64,000 bases of DNA from Actinophytocola sp963825445 (GCA_963825445.1 CAWGTM010000039.1:231451-295450); one strand, 5' to 3'. Counted from the first letter of the stretch, positions 28,901 to 40,813 are shown. Notes: generated from the letters alone by a model not told the origin. Program-made: numbers and translations.

Positions 28901-31900
28901 CGAGGCGTAGTCCACGGCCACGGCCTTGACGCGGGCGCCGGTTTCCGCCACGCGGGCGGACAGCTCGGCGAGCGCGTCCGGGTCGCCGGACACCACGACC
29001 GACCGCGGCCCGTTCACCGCGGCGAGCGAGACCCGGTCGGTCAGGTACTCGGCCACGTCGACGGCGGAGATGCCGAGTGACACCATGCCGCCGCGGCCGG
29101 CGAGTTCCGCGTGGATCGCCTGGCTGCGTCGCGCGACCACCAACGCACCGTCCTCGATGGACAGTGCACCCGAGACGACGGCCGCCGCGATCTCACCCTG
29201 GGAGTGGCCGACCACCGCGGCCGGGACGACACCGTGCGCCTGCCAGACGGCGGCGAGCGACACCATCACCGCCCACGACGCAGGCTGCACCACGTCGACC
29301 CGGTCCAGGGGCGCGTCGCCACGCAGGACGTCGACCAGCGACCAGTCGAGGTGTGGGGCGAGGGCGGCCGCGCACTCGGCGATGCGGGCGGCGAACACCG
29401 GCGACCCGTCCAGCAACGCGGCACCCATGCCGACCCACTGCGAGCCCTGGCCGGGGAAGACGAACACCGTGTCGCCGGTGACGTCGGCGAGCCCGTCGAC
29501 CACCGCCGGGTGCGGGCTGCCGGCGGCGAGCGCGGCGGTGGCGGCCGCGAGGTCGTCACCGAGCACGACCGCGCGGTGCTCGAAAGTGGACCGGGTCGCG
29601 AGTGCGGCGGCGATCCCCGCGTTGTCCTCGAGTCCGGCCAGGTTCGCGGCGTTGGCCGCGAGCGCGGCCGGCGTCCGTCCGGACAGGACCCACGGGGTGA
29701 GCCCGGCCGGCTGCGCGGTCTCGACCACCGGCGCGGGGTCGCCGGACTCGATGACCACGTGGGCGTTGGTGCCGCTGACGCCGAACGAGGACACGCCGGC
29801 GCGCAGCGGACCGTCCCACGGCAGGTTCTCCGTGAGCAGCGCGATGTTCCCGGCCGTCCAGTCCACGTGGGACGACGGCTGGTCGACGTGCAACGTGCGC
29901 GGCAGGACACCGGCCCGCATGGCGAGCACCATCTTGATGATGCCCGCGACGCCGGCGGCCGCCTGGGTGTGGCCGATGTTCGACTTGACCGACCCCAGGT
30001 ACAGCGGCGTCTCACGGTCCTGCCCGTACGTGGCGAGCAGCGCCTGTGCCTCGATCGGATCGCCAAGGGTGGTGCCGGTGCCGTGCGCCTCCACCACGTC
30101 GACGTCCGATGTGGACAGTCCGGCGCCGGCCAGCGCGGCGCGGATCACCCGCTGCTGTGAGGGGCCGTTCGGCGCGGTGAGCCCGTTGGACGCGCCGTCC
30201 TGGTTGACGGCCGACCCACGGACCACGGCCAGCACGTCGTGTCCGGCGCGACGTGCGTCGGACAGTCGCATGACGACCAGGACGCCGGCGCCCTCACCCC
30301 AGTTGGTGCCGTCGGCCGCTTCGGCGAAGGCCTTGCAACGGCCGTCGGTGGCCATGCCGCCCTGGCGGGAGAACTCGATGAAGTTGTTGGGGGTGGCCAT
30401 GATCGTCACGCCGCCGACGAGGGCGAGGTCGCACTCCCCCTGGCGCAGCGCCTGACCGGCCAGGTGCAGCGCGACCAGTGACGACGAGCATGCCGTGTCC
30501 ACGGTCATGGCCGGTCCTTCCAGACCGAACACATAGGACAGTCGGCCGGACAGGACGCTCGCCGAGATGCCGGTGGCCGCGTGCCCGCCGAGGTCGGTGT
30601 TCGCGGCGGTCACGAGGTTCGCGTAGTCCTGGCCGTTCGTGCCCATGAACACGCCGGACCGGCTGCCCCGCAACGACTTCGGCGCGATGCCCGCCCGTTC
30701 CAGTGCCTCCCAGGTGACTTCGAGCAGCAGCCGCTGCTGCGGATCCATGGCCGTGGCCTCGCGCGGGGAGACGCCGAAGAAGCCGGCGTCGAACGAGGCG
30801 GCGTCGGCCAGGAAGCCACCTTCGCGGGTGTCGCTGCTGGTGTGGCCGCTGCCGAACAGGCCGTCGAGGTCCCAGCCCCGGTCGGCCGGGAAGCCGCCGA
30901 TGCCGTCGCCGCCGTCGACCAGCAGGCGCCAGAAGTCCTCGGGAGTGTTGGCGTCGCCGGGGAACCGGCAGGACAGGCCGACGATCGCGAGCGGCTCGTC
31001 GGTGCTGATCCGGGTGTGCGCCTCGATCGCCGCGCCGGCCTCGCCGAGCACCTGGTCGAGGAGGTGGTCGGCCAGCACCTGGGCGTTCGGGAAGTCGAAG
31101 ACGAGGCTGGCCGGCAGGGACAACCCGGTGACCTCGCCGAGGAGGTTGCGCAGTTCCACGCCGGTGAGCGAGTCGAAACCCAGCTCGCGGAACGCCGTGT
31201 CGACGCCGATGGCGGCCGGGCCGGAGTGGCCGAGTACGCCGGCGGCGCCGCCGCGGACGAGGTCGAGCACCATGCCGGCGCGCCGGTGTTCTGGTGCGTC
31301 GAGCAGGCGGTTCCGCAGGCCGTCGTCGTTGCGGCGCACAAGATCTGCCGCGCCGGGCAGATCCGTGAGGAGCTTGTTCGGTCGGGCGCCGAGCATGGCG
31401 GTGAGCCACCGGTCGAGCGTGAGGTCGGCGATCATGACGGTGGCCGCGGGTTCCGCGACCGCCTGTGCCATGGCGGTGAGCGCGACCGTCGGGGCGAGCA
31501 TTCCCATGCCCGCTCGGCGGACCCGGTCGCCGACGTCCGCGCCCATGCCGGCGCCGGCCCAGGCGCCCCACGCGATGGTGGTGGCGGGCTTGCCTTTCGT
31601 GTGGCGGCGACGGGCGATGGCGTCCAGGGCGGCGTTGGCGGCCGCGTAGTTGGCCTGGCCGGGGTTGCCGACCGTGCCGGCCACCGATCCGAAGAGGACG
31701 AACGCGTCCAGGTCGCCGGTCATCTCGTCGAGGTTGCGGGCACCGTCCACCTTGGACGCGAAAACCGTTGCGAAACGTTCGGGGGTGAGGTCGGCCAGCA
31801 GGCCGTCGTCGTTGATGCCGGCCGTGTGGACCACGGCGCTCACCGGGTGCTCGGCCAGGAGCGCCGCGAGCGCGTCGCGGTCGGCGGCGTCGACCGCCGC

Positions 31901-34900
31901 GACCGTGACCTCCGCGCCCAGTTCCCGCAGGTCGTCGGCCAGTTCGTCGGCACCGGGCGCGGCCGGACCCCGACGGCTGGCCAGGACCACGTGGTCCGCG
32001 CCGTTCGCGGCCAGCCAGCGGCCGACGTGGCCGCCCAGGGCACCGGTGCCGCCGGTGACCAGCACGGTTCCCGTCGGCTGCCACGTCTGGCCCGCGTGGG
32101 CCGGGGCCTGGACGATGCGGCGCCCGAGGACCTGGTCGCCGCGCAGGGCCACCTGGTCCTCGTCCGTTCCCGCGAGCACGGCGGCGAGGAGTCCGGTGTC
32201 CACAGTGGAGGTGAGGTCGACGAGCCCGCCGATCGCGCGGGGTGACTCCAGGGCGGCCACCCGGACCAGGCCCCACACCGCTGCCTGTGCCGGTGACTCC
32301 TCGGCGTTCCAGGTGATCGTCCACAGCGGAGCGTCGCCCGGCAGGGACTGGATCAGCGCGGCGGTCGCCACGACCGGGTCGGGGCCGGCGGTGAGCAGGT
32401 TCAGGATTCCAGCGTAGCCAGAGAGATCGTAGCCGGCCAGGTCGTCTGCTGACGTGGCCGTGTCCACGCCCAGTTCGGCCACGAGGGTGGTCGCCTCGGG
32501 GGCGTCCGGCGGCACCACGGCGATCCAGCGACCGGGCAGTGTGCCGGGTGAGACGGCCAGTTCGGTCCAGGTCTCGCGGTACCGCAGCGAGCTGGTGGCC
32601 GAGTTCGCGCGGGCCTTGGTGCGCCAGGACGACAGCGCCGGGACCATGGCGGCGACCGTGTCGGGGTCGAGTCCGAGGGTGTCGGCCAGGGCGTCGAGGT
32701 CGTGGGTCTCGACGGCCGACCAGAACTCCGCGTCGGCCGGGTCGGCTGCCATCGGGCGGCCGCCCTTCGGCCAGTAGGTCTCGCGCTGGAAGGCGTAGGT
32801 CGGCAGGTCGACGCGACGGGCGCCGTCGAACAGCGGCTGCCAGTCGACGTCCACCCCGGACACGTGCAGCCGGGCGAGCCCGGTCAGGAGAGCGATTTCC
32901 TCGTCGCGGTCCTTGCGCAGTGTGGGGATGCCGTCGGCCAGCGCGCTCAGGGTCCCGTCGGGGCCGATCTCCAGGAAAGTGGCGCCGGAGAGCGCGTTCA
33001 CGTCGTCGGCGAACCGGACGGTGTCGCGGACGTGCCGCACCCAGTACTCATGGTCGGTGACCGACCTGGTCATGGCGATGGTCGGTTCGGAGAGCGTTAT
33101 CCCGGCGATCGCCGCCCGGAACTCCTCGAGCATGGGGTCCATGAGCGGCGAGTGGAAAGCATGCGAGACCCGCAACCGCTTGTGCTTGCGGTCCCCCACC
33201 ACAGCCAAGACCTCGACCTCGACCCCGGACACCACCAGATTGGCCGGGCCGTTCACCGCCGCGATCGACACACCCGCCGTCAGCTGCAGAGCGCTCTCCG
33301 GCACCTGTACGGCCACCATCGCGCCACCCTCGGGCAACGCCTGCATCAACCGAGCACGCGCCTCAACCAGCGTGCACGCATCGTCCAGGGAGAACACCCC
33401 CGCCACCTGCGCGGCCGCGATCTCACCGATCGAGTGCCCAGCGACGGACTCCGGACGCACCCCGAACGACTCAACCAGGCGGTAGAGCGCGATCTCCAAC
33501 GCGAACAATGCCGGCTGCGCCCAACCGGTCTTGTTCAGCTCCTCGGCATCGGAACCCCACATGACCTCGCGCAGCCCGGGAAAACGCTCCACGATCTCGT
33601 CGAACGCCGACGCGAACACCGGGAACCGGGCATGCAACTCGCGGCCCATGCCCAACCGCTGCGAGCCCTGACCGGCGAACAGGAACGCCACCGAGCCGCG
33701 ACCGGCCTCGCCGCGCGCGAGTTCCACGCCGTCCAGCACCACCGCGCGGTGCGCGAACGAGGATCGGGACAGTAGAGAGCGGCCGACGTCGAGCACCGGC
33801 GCGTCCACCGCGGTCAGGCGGGTGAGTTGGGCGTCGAGGGCGGCGGCCGACTTGGCCGAGACCACCCACGGGACCGTCCGGTCCTCGGTCTCCGGTGCCG
33901 GCCGGATGTCCGGTGCCTCGAGGATGACGTGCGCGTTTGTGCCGCTGAAGCCGAACGACGACACGGCCGACCGGCGCGGCCGGTCCACCGCCGGCCAGGC
34001 CAGGCCGGACGTCGCGAGTTCCACGTCACCGGCCGACCAGTCCACGTGCGACGACGGGGCGTCCACGTGCAGCGACGGCGGGACGACCCCGTGCCGCATG
34101 GCCTCGATCATCTTGATCACGCCGGCCACACCCGCGGCAGCCTGCGTGTGGCCCAGGTTCGACTTGATCGACCCGACGAGCACCGGCGACTCCCGGTCCT
34201 GCCCGTAGGTCGCGAGGATCGCCTGCGCCTCGATCGGATCACCCAGTGTCGTGCCGGTACCGTGTGCCTCGATCACGTCGACGTCCGCTGTGGACAGTCC
34301 GGCCGACGCCAGCGCCGCGCGGATCACCCGCTGCTGCGACGGGCCGTTCGGCGCGGTCAGGCCGTTGGACGCGCCGTCGGAGTTCACGGCCGAGCCGGCG
34401 ACCACGGCGAGCACCGGGTAGCCGAGCCGTTCGGCGTCGGACTTGCGGGCCAGCGCCAACATGCCGATGCCCTCGGACCAGCCGACGCCATCGGCGCCGT
34501 CGGCGAACGAGCGGCACCGGCCGTCGGGGGAAAGCCCGCGCTGGCGGGAGAACTCGATGAACGAGTTCGGAGTGGACATCACGGTCACGCCACCGGCCAA
34601 CGCGAGATCGCACTCACCGGCGCGCAACGCCTGCATGGCCCAGTGCATGGCCACGAGCGACGACGAGCACGCGGTGTCGATCGTGACAGCCGGGCCTTCC
34701 AGCCCCAGCACGTAGGCCACCCGGCCGGACGCCACGCTCATGGACGTGCCGCTGCCCTGCAAACCCTCGAACTCGCCGCCGCCGAGCAGCGACGTGTAGT
34801 CGTTGTACATGACACCGGCGAACACGCCGGTTTTGCTGCCCCGCAACGACACCGGGTCGACACCCGTGCGTTCCAGGGCCTCCCACGACACCTCCAGGAG

Positions 34901-37900
34901 CAGCCGCTGCTGGGAGTCGGTGGCGATGGCCTCGCGCGGGCTCATGCCGAAGAACGCCGCGTCGAACGCGCCGGGGTCACGCAGGAAGCCGCCGGAACGT
35001 GTGTAGGAGGTGCCGAGGTGGTCGGGATCCGGGTGGAACAGTGCGTCGAGGTCCCAGCCGCGGTCGGTGGGGAACCCGGTGATCGCGTCGGTGCCCTCGC
35101 TGACCAGCCGCCACAGTTCCTCCGGCGTGGTCACGCCACCCGGGTAGCGGCAGGCCATGCCCACCACGACGATCGGGTCGCCGGAGAGCGCTCTCCGCGC
35201 GATCGGAGCGGCCTCGGCGATGTCGGCCGCGAACAGCTCGTCGTACAGGTACCCGGCGAGCACGACCGGCGCCGGGTGGTCGAACACGGCGGTCGCCGGC
35301 AGCCGCAGCCCGGTGGCCGTGCCCAGGCGGTTGCGTAGTTCCACCGACGTCATCGAGTCGAACCCGAGGTCGGCGAACGAGCGGTCGGGGTCGATGGCCG
35401 CGGCGTCGTCGTGAGCGAGGACGAGCGCCACGTGCGTGCGGACGAGGTCGAGAACGGCGTTGCGGCGCTTGGGTTCGGTGAGCCGAGCCAGGCGGTCGAC
35501 CAGCCCGGTCGCGGCGGCCGACCGGGCTGCGCGGCGGGTTGAGGTGCGGATCAGGCCACGCAGCAGGGCGGGCACCGGCTGGGTGCGCAGGGTCGCCAGG
35601 TCGAGCCGAACGGGAACGACCACCGGGTCGGTGCCGGCGAGCGCGGCGTCGAACAGCGCCACACCGTCCTCACGGGACAGTGCGGGAAGTCCGGCGCGAG
35701 CCAGGCGGTCCAGATCTGCCGTCATGCCATCGGACGCCCAGGCACCCCACGCGAGGGACAGTGCCGGCAGGCCGAGGTCCGCACGGTGGCGGGCCAGCGC
35801 GTCGAGGAAGGCGTTGGCAGCCGCGTAGTTCGCCTGTCCCGGCGTCGGGAACGTGCCGGCCAGCGAGGAAAAGAGCACGAACGCCGACAGGTCACGGTCC
35901 TGGGTCAGCTCGTGCAGGTTCCAGGCGGCGTCGGCCTTGGGCGCGAGCACCGCGGCGAACCGCTCGGGGGTGAGGGAGGCGACCATGCCGTCGTCCAGCA
36001 CGCCCGCCGCGTGCACCACGGCCGCGACCGGGTGTTCGGCCAGCAGTTCGGCCAGCGCCGCCCGGTCGGAGACGTCGCACGCCACGACCTTCACGGCCGC
36101 GCCGAGCCCGGCCAGTTCGTCCACGAGCGCGTCGGCGCCCGGAGCGTCGGGCCCGCGGCGGCTGACCAGGAGCAGCCGGCCGGCGCCGTGCTCGGTCACC
36201 AGGTGCCGGGCCAGCACCGCGCCGAGTCCGCCGGTGCCGCCCGTGACCAGCACGAGGCCGTCGCCGGTGAACGGGGACGCGGGTCGCTCGGGGTCGTCGG
36301 CCGGCACGCGGGCGAGCCGGGGAGCGAGCAGTTCGCCGTCGCGCAGCACGAGTTCGGGTTCGTCGACAGCCAGCGCCCCGCGCAGGAGCGCACCGTCCAC
36401 TTCAGAATCGAGGTCGAGCAGGCCGACACCGCCCTGCTGTTCCACGGCGGCCGAGCGCACGAGACCCCAGACGGCGGCGGCCGCCGGGTCGGCGCCCGTG
36501 GTGGCGCCGCGGGTGACGAACACCAGCCGGGTGCCGTCCGGCCTGGTGCGCAACAGGTCCAGCGCGGTGGAGATCAGCTCGCGGGTACGGGCGACCGGGC
36601 CGCCGGTGCCGGTGAGCGGGACCAGTGTGACGTCCCCGTCCGGCACGCCGCCGAGTCCCCACGGGTCGTCGCCAAGGACTGTGACCGAGCCGTCGAACGA
36701 GCCGGCCGAGACCGGCGTCCAGTCCACTCGGAACAGTGACTCGGCGCCAGTGTCCGGTGCGGCAACGGAGACCGCGCGCACGGTCAGCGACTCGACCGAC
36801 ACCACCGGCTCGCCGGCACCGTCGACCACGGCGATCGACACGGCGTCGTCGGCCACCGGGGAGATCCGCACCCGCACGGACGTGGCGCCCGTGGCGTGCA
36901 GCGACACGCCCTCCCACGAGAACGGCATGGCGCCGGCACCCGCGTCGGGCAGGTCGGCGAACCGCACGGCGTGCAGCACCGCGTCGAGCAGCGCCGGGTG
37001 CACGCCGAACGCCTCTGCGTCAACGCCTTCCGGCAGCGAGACCTCGGCGAGCACGTCGCGCCCGTCCCGCCACACGCCCGTCAGGCCGCGGAACGACGGG
37101 CCGTAGGCGAAACCGTCGAGCGAGTCGTACAGGTCGTCGATGTCGACCGGGGTGGCGTTCTGCGGCCAGGCTCCACTCGGGACGGTCCGTTCGCCGGCGG
37201 CCAGCACACCGAGGGCGTGTGCGGTCCACGGCTGGTCCTCGGCGTCCTCGTCGCGGGCGTAGATGGTGAGCGAGCGGCGACCGGCGTCATCCGGGCCGAC
37301 CCACAGCTGCACGCGGACCGCGCCGTCGGCCGGGAGCACGAGCGGCGCGGCGAGGGTCAGGTCGTCGACGCGGTCGCAGCCGACCTCGTCGCCGGCGCGG
37401 ATCGCCAACTCCAGGAAAGCCGTGCCGGGCAACAACACCCGGCCGTCGACCACGTGGTCGGCCAGCCACGGGTGCGTGCGCACGGACAGTCGGCCGGTGA
37501 GCAGCACACCCTCGGAGCCGGCGAGCGACACGGCCGCCGCGAGCAGCGGGTGGTGTGCCGCACCGAGGCCCGCGGCCGTGGGGTCGGTGGTCGTGCCGGG
37601 CACCGACTTCGGCCAGAACCGCTTGTGCTGGAACGGGTAGGTGGGCAGGTCGACGCGGTTTGCCGCGGTGGCGGCGAAGTACTCCGGCCACCGGACCGCG
37701 ATCCCGCGCAGGTGAAGTCCGGCGACCGCCGAAGCGAACGCCTCGGTCTCGGAGTGTCCACTCCGGAGCGTGGGAACCGTCGCGGCGTCCACAAGGGAGG
37801 CCGCCATGGCCGACAGAACAGCGTCGGGGCCCAGTTCCAGGAACGTGGTGACACCGTGGTCGTGCAGCCAGCCCACGCCGTCGGCGAAGCGGACCGCCGC

Positions 37901-40252
37901 GCGCACGTGCTCGACCCAGTAGTCGGCCGAGGTCGCCTGTTCCACTGTGGCGAGAACACCGGTCACTGTGGACACGAACGGGATGAGCGGTGCGTTCAGG
38001 TTCAGCCCGGCGACCACCGCGCGGAACTCGTCGAGCATCGGGTCCATGAGCGGTGAGTGGAACGCGTGCGACACCGTGAGTCGACGGGTCTTGCGGCCCA
38101 GTTCGCTGAAGTGGTCGGCGATCTCCGTGACCGGTTCGACCGCGCCGGACACCACGACCGCGTTCGGCCCGTTGACCGCGGCGATCGACACCGGCGCGCC
38201 GGCCGGGATCGCGGCGGCCACCTCGGCCTCACTCGCCTGAACCGCGACCATGGCGCCGCCTTCGGGCAGCGCCTGCATCAACCGCCCGCGAGCGGCGACC
38301 AGAGCACAGGCGTCCGGAAGGGACAGCACGCCCGAGACGTGTGCGGCCGCCAGCTCGCCCACCGAGTGACCGGCCAGGAAGTCGGGGATGACACCGAGCG
38401 AGGCGACCAGCCGGTACAGCGCCACCTCGACCGCGAACAACGCGGGCTGGGCGAACTCCGTGTGCGCCAACAGCTCGGGGTCGGTACCCCACATGACGTC
38501 GAACAGCGGCCGCGACAGGTGCGGGGCGAGTTCGGCGGCCACCGCGTCGAGTTCGCGGGCGAACGTGGGGAACCGGTCGTACAGCTCGCGACCCATGGCG
38601 ATCCGCTGGCTGCCCTGCCCGGTGAACAACACGGCCAGCTTGCCCCGGCCGCGCACCAGTTCCCCGCTGTGACCGCCGGCGATCGCGGTGAGCCCGGCCC
38701 GCACGGCCTCCGCGTCCGCCGCGACGAACGCCGCTCGGTGCTCGAGCGCCGCCCGTGTGGCGGCAAGGGAGAACGCGAGGTCGACGGTGTCCACAGTGTC
38801 CAGTGCGAGCAGGCGCGTGGCCTGGTCCCGCAACGCGTCAGCCGTCCGCGCGGACAGCACCACCGGCACCGCCCCGGCGGGCACCACCGGCTCGTCGGGC
38901 TCCTCCACCACGAGAGGGGGCGCCTGCTCGATGACCGTGTGCGCGTTCGTGCCGCTGATCCCGAACGACGACACGGCCGCACGCCGCGGCTCGCCGGTCT
39001 CCGGCCACGACGTGTTGTCGCGGAGCAGCTCGATGTTGCCGGCCGTCCAGTCCACATGGGACGACGGTGTGTCGAGGTGGAGAATGCGGGGCAGCACCCC
39101 GTGGCGCATGGCCAGGACCGACTTGATCACGCCGGCGACACCGGCGGCGGCCTGGGTGTGGCTGAGGTTCGACTTGACGGCGCCGAGGTAGAGCGGCCGC
39201 GAACGGTTGCGGCCGTAGGTGGCGAGCAGCGCCTGGGCCTCCACCGGGTCGCCGAGCGCGGTGCCGGTGCCGTGCGCCTCGACCACGTCGACCTGGTCGG
39301 CCGACAGGCGGGCGTTGATGAGCGCCTGCTCGATGACGCGGCGCTGCGAGGGTCCGTTGGGGGCGGTGAGGCCGTTGGAGGCGCCGTCCTGGTTGACGGC
39401 CGTGCCGCGGATGACCGCGTGGACGCGGTGGCCGTTGCGGCGGGCGTCGGACAGGCGTTCCAGCACGAGCATGCCGGCGCCCTCGGCCCAGCCGGTGCCG
39501 TTGGCGCCGTCGTCGAACGAGCGGCAGAACCCGTCGGTGGCGAGCCCGCCCTGACGGCCCAGCTCGGTGAACGAGACGGGGCTCGACATGATCGTGATGC
39601 CACCGGCGAGCGCGAGTGTGCACTCGCGGTCGCGAAGTGACTTGGTGGCGAGGTGAATGGCAACCAGCGAGGACGAACAGGCGGTGTCGATCGTGACCGC
39701 GGGCCCGTAGGTGCCGAACAGGTAGGCGAGGCGACCGGACAGCACGGAGTTGGCGCCGCCGGTGAGCTGGAAGCCCTCGACGTCGTCGTCGGGGCCGACC
39801 GCGTACTGGTGGCCCATGGAGCCGATGAACATGCCGGTCTGGCTGCCCTTGACGGCGTGGGGGTCGATGCCCGCGCGCTCGAACGCCTCCCAGACGACCT
39901 CCACGAGCACCCGCTGCTGGGGTTCCATGGCGAGCGCCTCGCGGGGCGAGATGCCGAAGAAGTCGGCGTCGAACTCGGCGGCGTCGGGCAGGAACCCGCC
40001 GGCCTCGGTGAGACCGGGGTCGACGTCCCAGCCGCGGTCGGTGGGGAACGGCCCGATGCCGTGCTCGCCGCGCACGACGAGGTCCCACAGGTCCTCGGGG
40101 CTCGTGACGCCGCCGGGGTAGCGGCAGGCCATCCCCACGATGGCGATCGGCTCGGTGGCGGCGGCCTCCAGCTCACCGAGCTGCTGCTTGGTGCGCCGCA
40201 GATCGGCCGACGCCCGCTTGAGGTAGTCGCGAAGCTTCTGCTCGTTGTCCAT
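13970..40252 (-). CDS. Type I modular polyketide synthase, six extension modules (8760 aa)
   Basis: Giant cytoplasmic PKS that elongates a chain received from a loading enzyme not present here. I start it at the ATG at 40252 (MDNEQKLRDYLKRASADL), a typical N-terminal docking helix; the open frame extends 14 codons further to a TTG that makes poor sense. Module starts by residue: B1 34, B2 1692, B3 3086, B4 4561, B5 5941, B6 7278. Domain order: KS-AT-DH-KR-ACP, then KS-AT-KR-ACP five times. Every KS has the TACS cysteine. After the last ACP a C-terminal docking domain ends in DMSVDDLVKAALDGVEE, the usual partner for the N-terminal helix of the next gene. The stop overlaps that gene's ATG. There is no loading domain or thioesterase. 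The length is near the upper end for bacterial proteins but normal for a six-module PKS. Confidence 0.98.
14165..18422 (-). other. PKS module B6: KS-AT(malonyl)-KR(B)-ACP plus C-terminal docking domain
   Basis: The KS has TACSSSLV (Cys near 17910). The AT has GHSIGE and SHAFH (malonyl) and is almost the same as the AT of module B2. The KR has GGSGALAG, VLDDG (B type) and GQAGYAAANA. The ACP Ser (LGFDSL) is near 14296. About 55 residues follow the ACP as a helical docking domain. Confidence 0.9.
18450..22432 (-). other. PKS module B5: KS-AT(malonyl)-KR(inactive)-ACP
   Basis: The KS has TACSASLV (Cys near 21925). The AT has GHSIGE and SHAFH (malonyl). The KR region is degenerate in three ways. 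The nucleotide-binding GGTGxLG reads GSAGAMG. The stretch carrying the HxAGVLDD segment is shortened and unrecognisable. The catalytic GQANYAAANA reads GQAPSAAASA (near 19095), losing Tyr and Asn. This fits a C1-type, non-reducing KR, so the module should leave a ketone. The ACP (LGFDSL) is near 18597. Confidence 0.92.
22465..26572 (-). other. PKS module B4: KS-AT(malonyl)-KR(B-like)-ACP
   Basis: The KS has TACSSSLV (Cys near 26055); its HGTGT motif reads HGTAT, a common tolerated variant. The AT has GHSIGE and SHAFH (malonyl). The KR has GGTGGLG and GQANYAAANAY, so Tyr and Asn are present. The LDD motif reads IAD, keeping only the final Asp, and there is no Trp motif, so B type is likely rather than certain. 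The ACP (LGFDSL) is near 22592. A hydroxyl is expected. Confidence 0.88.
26600..30997 (-). other. PKS module B3: KS-AT(methylmalonyl)-KR(A2-type)-ACP
   Basis: The one branched extender in the window. The AT reads GHSQGE and VDYASH (near 28895), the classical methylmalonyl-CoA motifs. The KR has GGTGAIG, no LDD, and the segment TGMWGSGSHGAY: Trp 8 residues and His 3 residues before the catalytic Tyr. By the established KR motif rules this is A2 type, giving an A-configured hydroxyl next to an epimerised methyl. The ACP (VGFDSV) is near 26760. An EFWSAVE helix precedes the KR. Confidence 0.9.
31040..35179 (-). other. PKS module B2: KS-AT(malonyl)-KR(B)-ACP
   Basis: The KS has TACSSSLV near 34665 and HGTGT. 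The AT has GHSIGE and SHAFH (malonyl). An EFWSAVE helix precedes the KR, the small dimerisation element seen in modules without DH. The KR has GGTGALG, an NDD version of the LDD motif (GINDDG) and QANYAAANAAL, so it should be an active B-type reductase. The ACP Ser (LGFDSL) is near 31168. The expected product is a beta-hydroxyl. Confidence 0.9.
35225..40153 (-). other. PKS module B1: KS-AT(malonyl)-DH-KR(B)-ACP
   Basis: The only fully reducing-to-alkene module in the window. The KS has DTACSSSLV (Cys near 39680), HGTGT and KSNLSHT. The AT has GHSVGE and SHAFH (malonyl) but differs clearly from the other malonyl ATs here. The DH has an intact DHVVDGRVLLPG, YGPSFRG and HPALLDAVLH, so both catalytic residues are present. 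The KR has GGTGGLG and VLDDG (B type) and an intact Tyr/Asn motif; B-type KR plus DH usually gives an E double bond. The ACP Ser (LGFDSM) is near 35355. Confidence 0.93.
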
Positions 40253-40287
40253 CAGGTCAGCTCGTCTCGACAACCGGCAGCACGCAC
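40252..40287 (-). CDS. Possible 11-codon leader peptide overlapping the PKS start
   Basis: On the minus strand a perfect AGGAGG (40295-40300) stands 7 nt before a GTG at 40287. From there 11 sense codons (MRAAGCRDELT) run to a TGA at 40254-40252 that shares its last base with the PKS ATG (TGATG). The PKS ATG itself has only a weak ribosome-binding site. The arrangement suggests the leader is translated and ribosomes re-initiate on the PKS. This is inference from layout; no homology can be claimed for so short a peptide. Confidence 0.35.
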   Translation of the reverse strand: MRAAGCRDELT

Positions 40288-40294
40288 CGCACAA

Positions 40295-40300
40295 CCTCCT
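40295..40300 (-). promoter_or_regulatory. Strong Shine-Dalgarno AGGAGG 42 nt before the PKS ATG
   Basis: AGGAGG on the minus strand is too far from the PKS ATG (42 nt) to serve it directly. It is 2 nt from a TTG in frame with the PKS and from another GTG, but 7 nt from the GTG of the 11-codon leader, which is the best fit. Confidence 0.5.
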
Positions 40301-40365
40301 AGTGCCCGCGGAAACGCGGCACGCACGAGAATCTGGTGTGGCCGAGTCTGGTTAAGACGCCGCGC

Positions 40366-40377
40366 GGAATTCCCTAG
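40366..40377 (-). promoter_or_regulatory. CTAGGGAATTCC element upstream of the PKS operon
   Basis: On the minus strand this reads CTAGGGAATTCC about 115 bp before the PKS ATG. It matches the first 12 of 16 positions of the operator published for PAS-LuxR polyene regulators (CTVGGGAWWTCCCBAG, recalled from the PimM literature). The second half-site is degenerate. No PAS-LuxR gene is in the window, so its relevance depends on one lying outside. Confidence 0.35.
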
Positions 40378-40381
40378 AAGA

Positions 40382-40404
40382 GGGGTACGAATAGGGGTAT
40401 CCCC
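40382..40404 (-). promoter_or_regulatory. Candidate operator with ATACCCCTAT box
   Basis: On the plus strand two GGGGTA copies (40382 and 40394) lie 12 bp apart and the second runs into TATCCCC, making a partial dyad. Read towards the PKS it contains ATACCCCTAT, identical over 10 bp to a site upstream of the divergent transporter operon at 46911. It sits about 130-150 bp before the PKS start, suitable for an activator. A regulator of the LAL family encoded nearby is the obvious candidate, but no binding is shown. Confidence 0.4.
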
Positions 40405-40624
40405 AGAAGATCAGCGCACCCCGCGTGAGACCCCCGGCGTGGCAACCAAGATCACCGGCGCCCGTGCCACCCGTCCCGGCGGGGTTCCGTCAAAGTCGGG
40501 TGTGGCCGGTGAGGCGCGGACCCGAGCAGGACCGCTCGACGCGCGTCACACGGCATGAATCAAGCACACGAGTCCGCCCACGTAGCCAAGCCACGCTGGC
40601 CCGGACCGAGCACACGCATGCGGA

Positions 40625-40708
40625 GAACCGCGATGTCACCTGCGGGAACCATGATCTCGCGTGCGGGAACCGCGATCTCGGGCGCGGGAACCGCGATCTC
40701 GCGCCCGT
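40625..40708 (+). repeat. Four tandem 21-bp repeats (GAACCGCGATCTCG family)
   Basis: Four imperfect copies, each 21 bp, starting GAACCGCGAT or GAACCATGAT and ending near GTGCGG. The same family occurs inverted at 49510-49593. There are no spacers between the units, so this is not a CRISPR array. Confidence 0.8.
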
Positions 40709-40813
40709 GCTGAGACAGTCCCCCACCCATCCCGGGGGCGGCCCTGTTCCAGTCTATCGGCCGACACCCACGGAACCGGGGCGCGAAGATCCACTCCAGG
40801 CGAGTTGTCCACA

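Noticed and set aside
40252..40294. PKS translation from the upstream TTG at 40294
   Set aside because: It is only 2 nt from the AGGAGG and adds a Cys-rich tail before a docking helix that naturally begins at MDNEQ.
40625..40708. CRISPR-like array
   Set aside because: The units are contiguous with no spacers, imperfect, and no cas genes are present.
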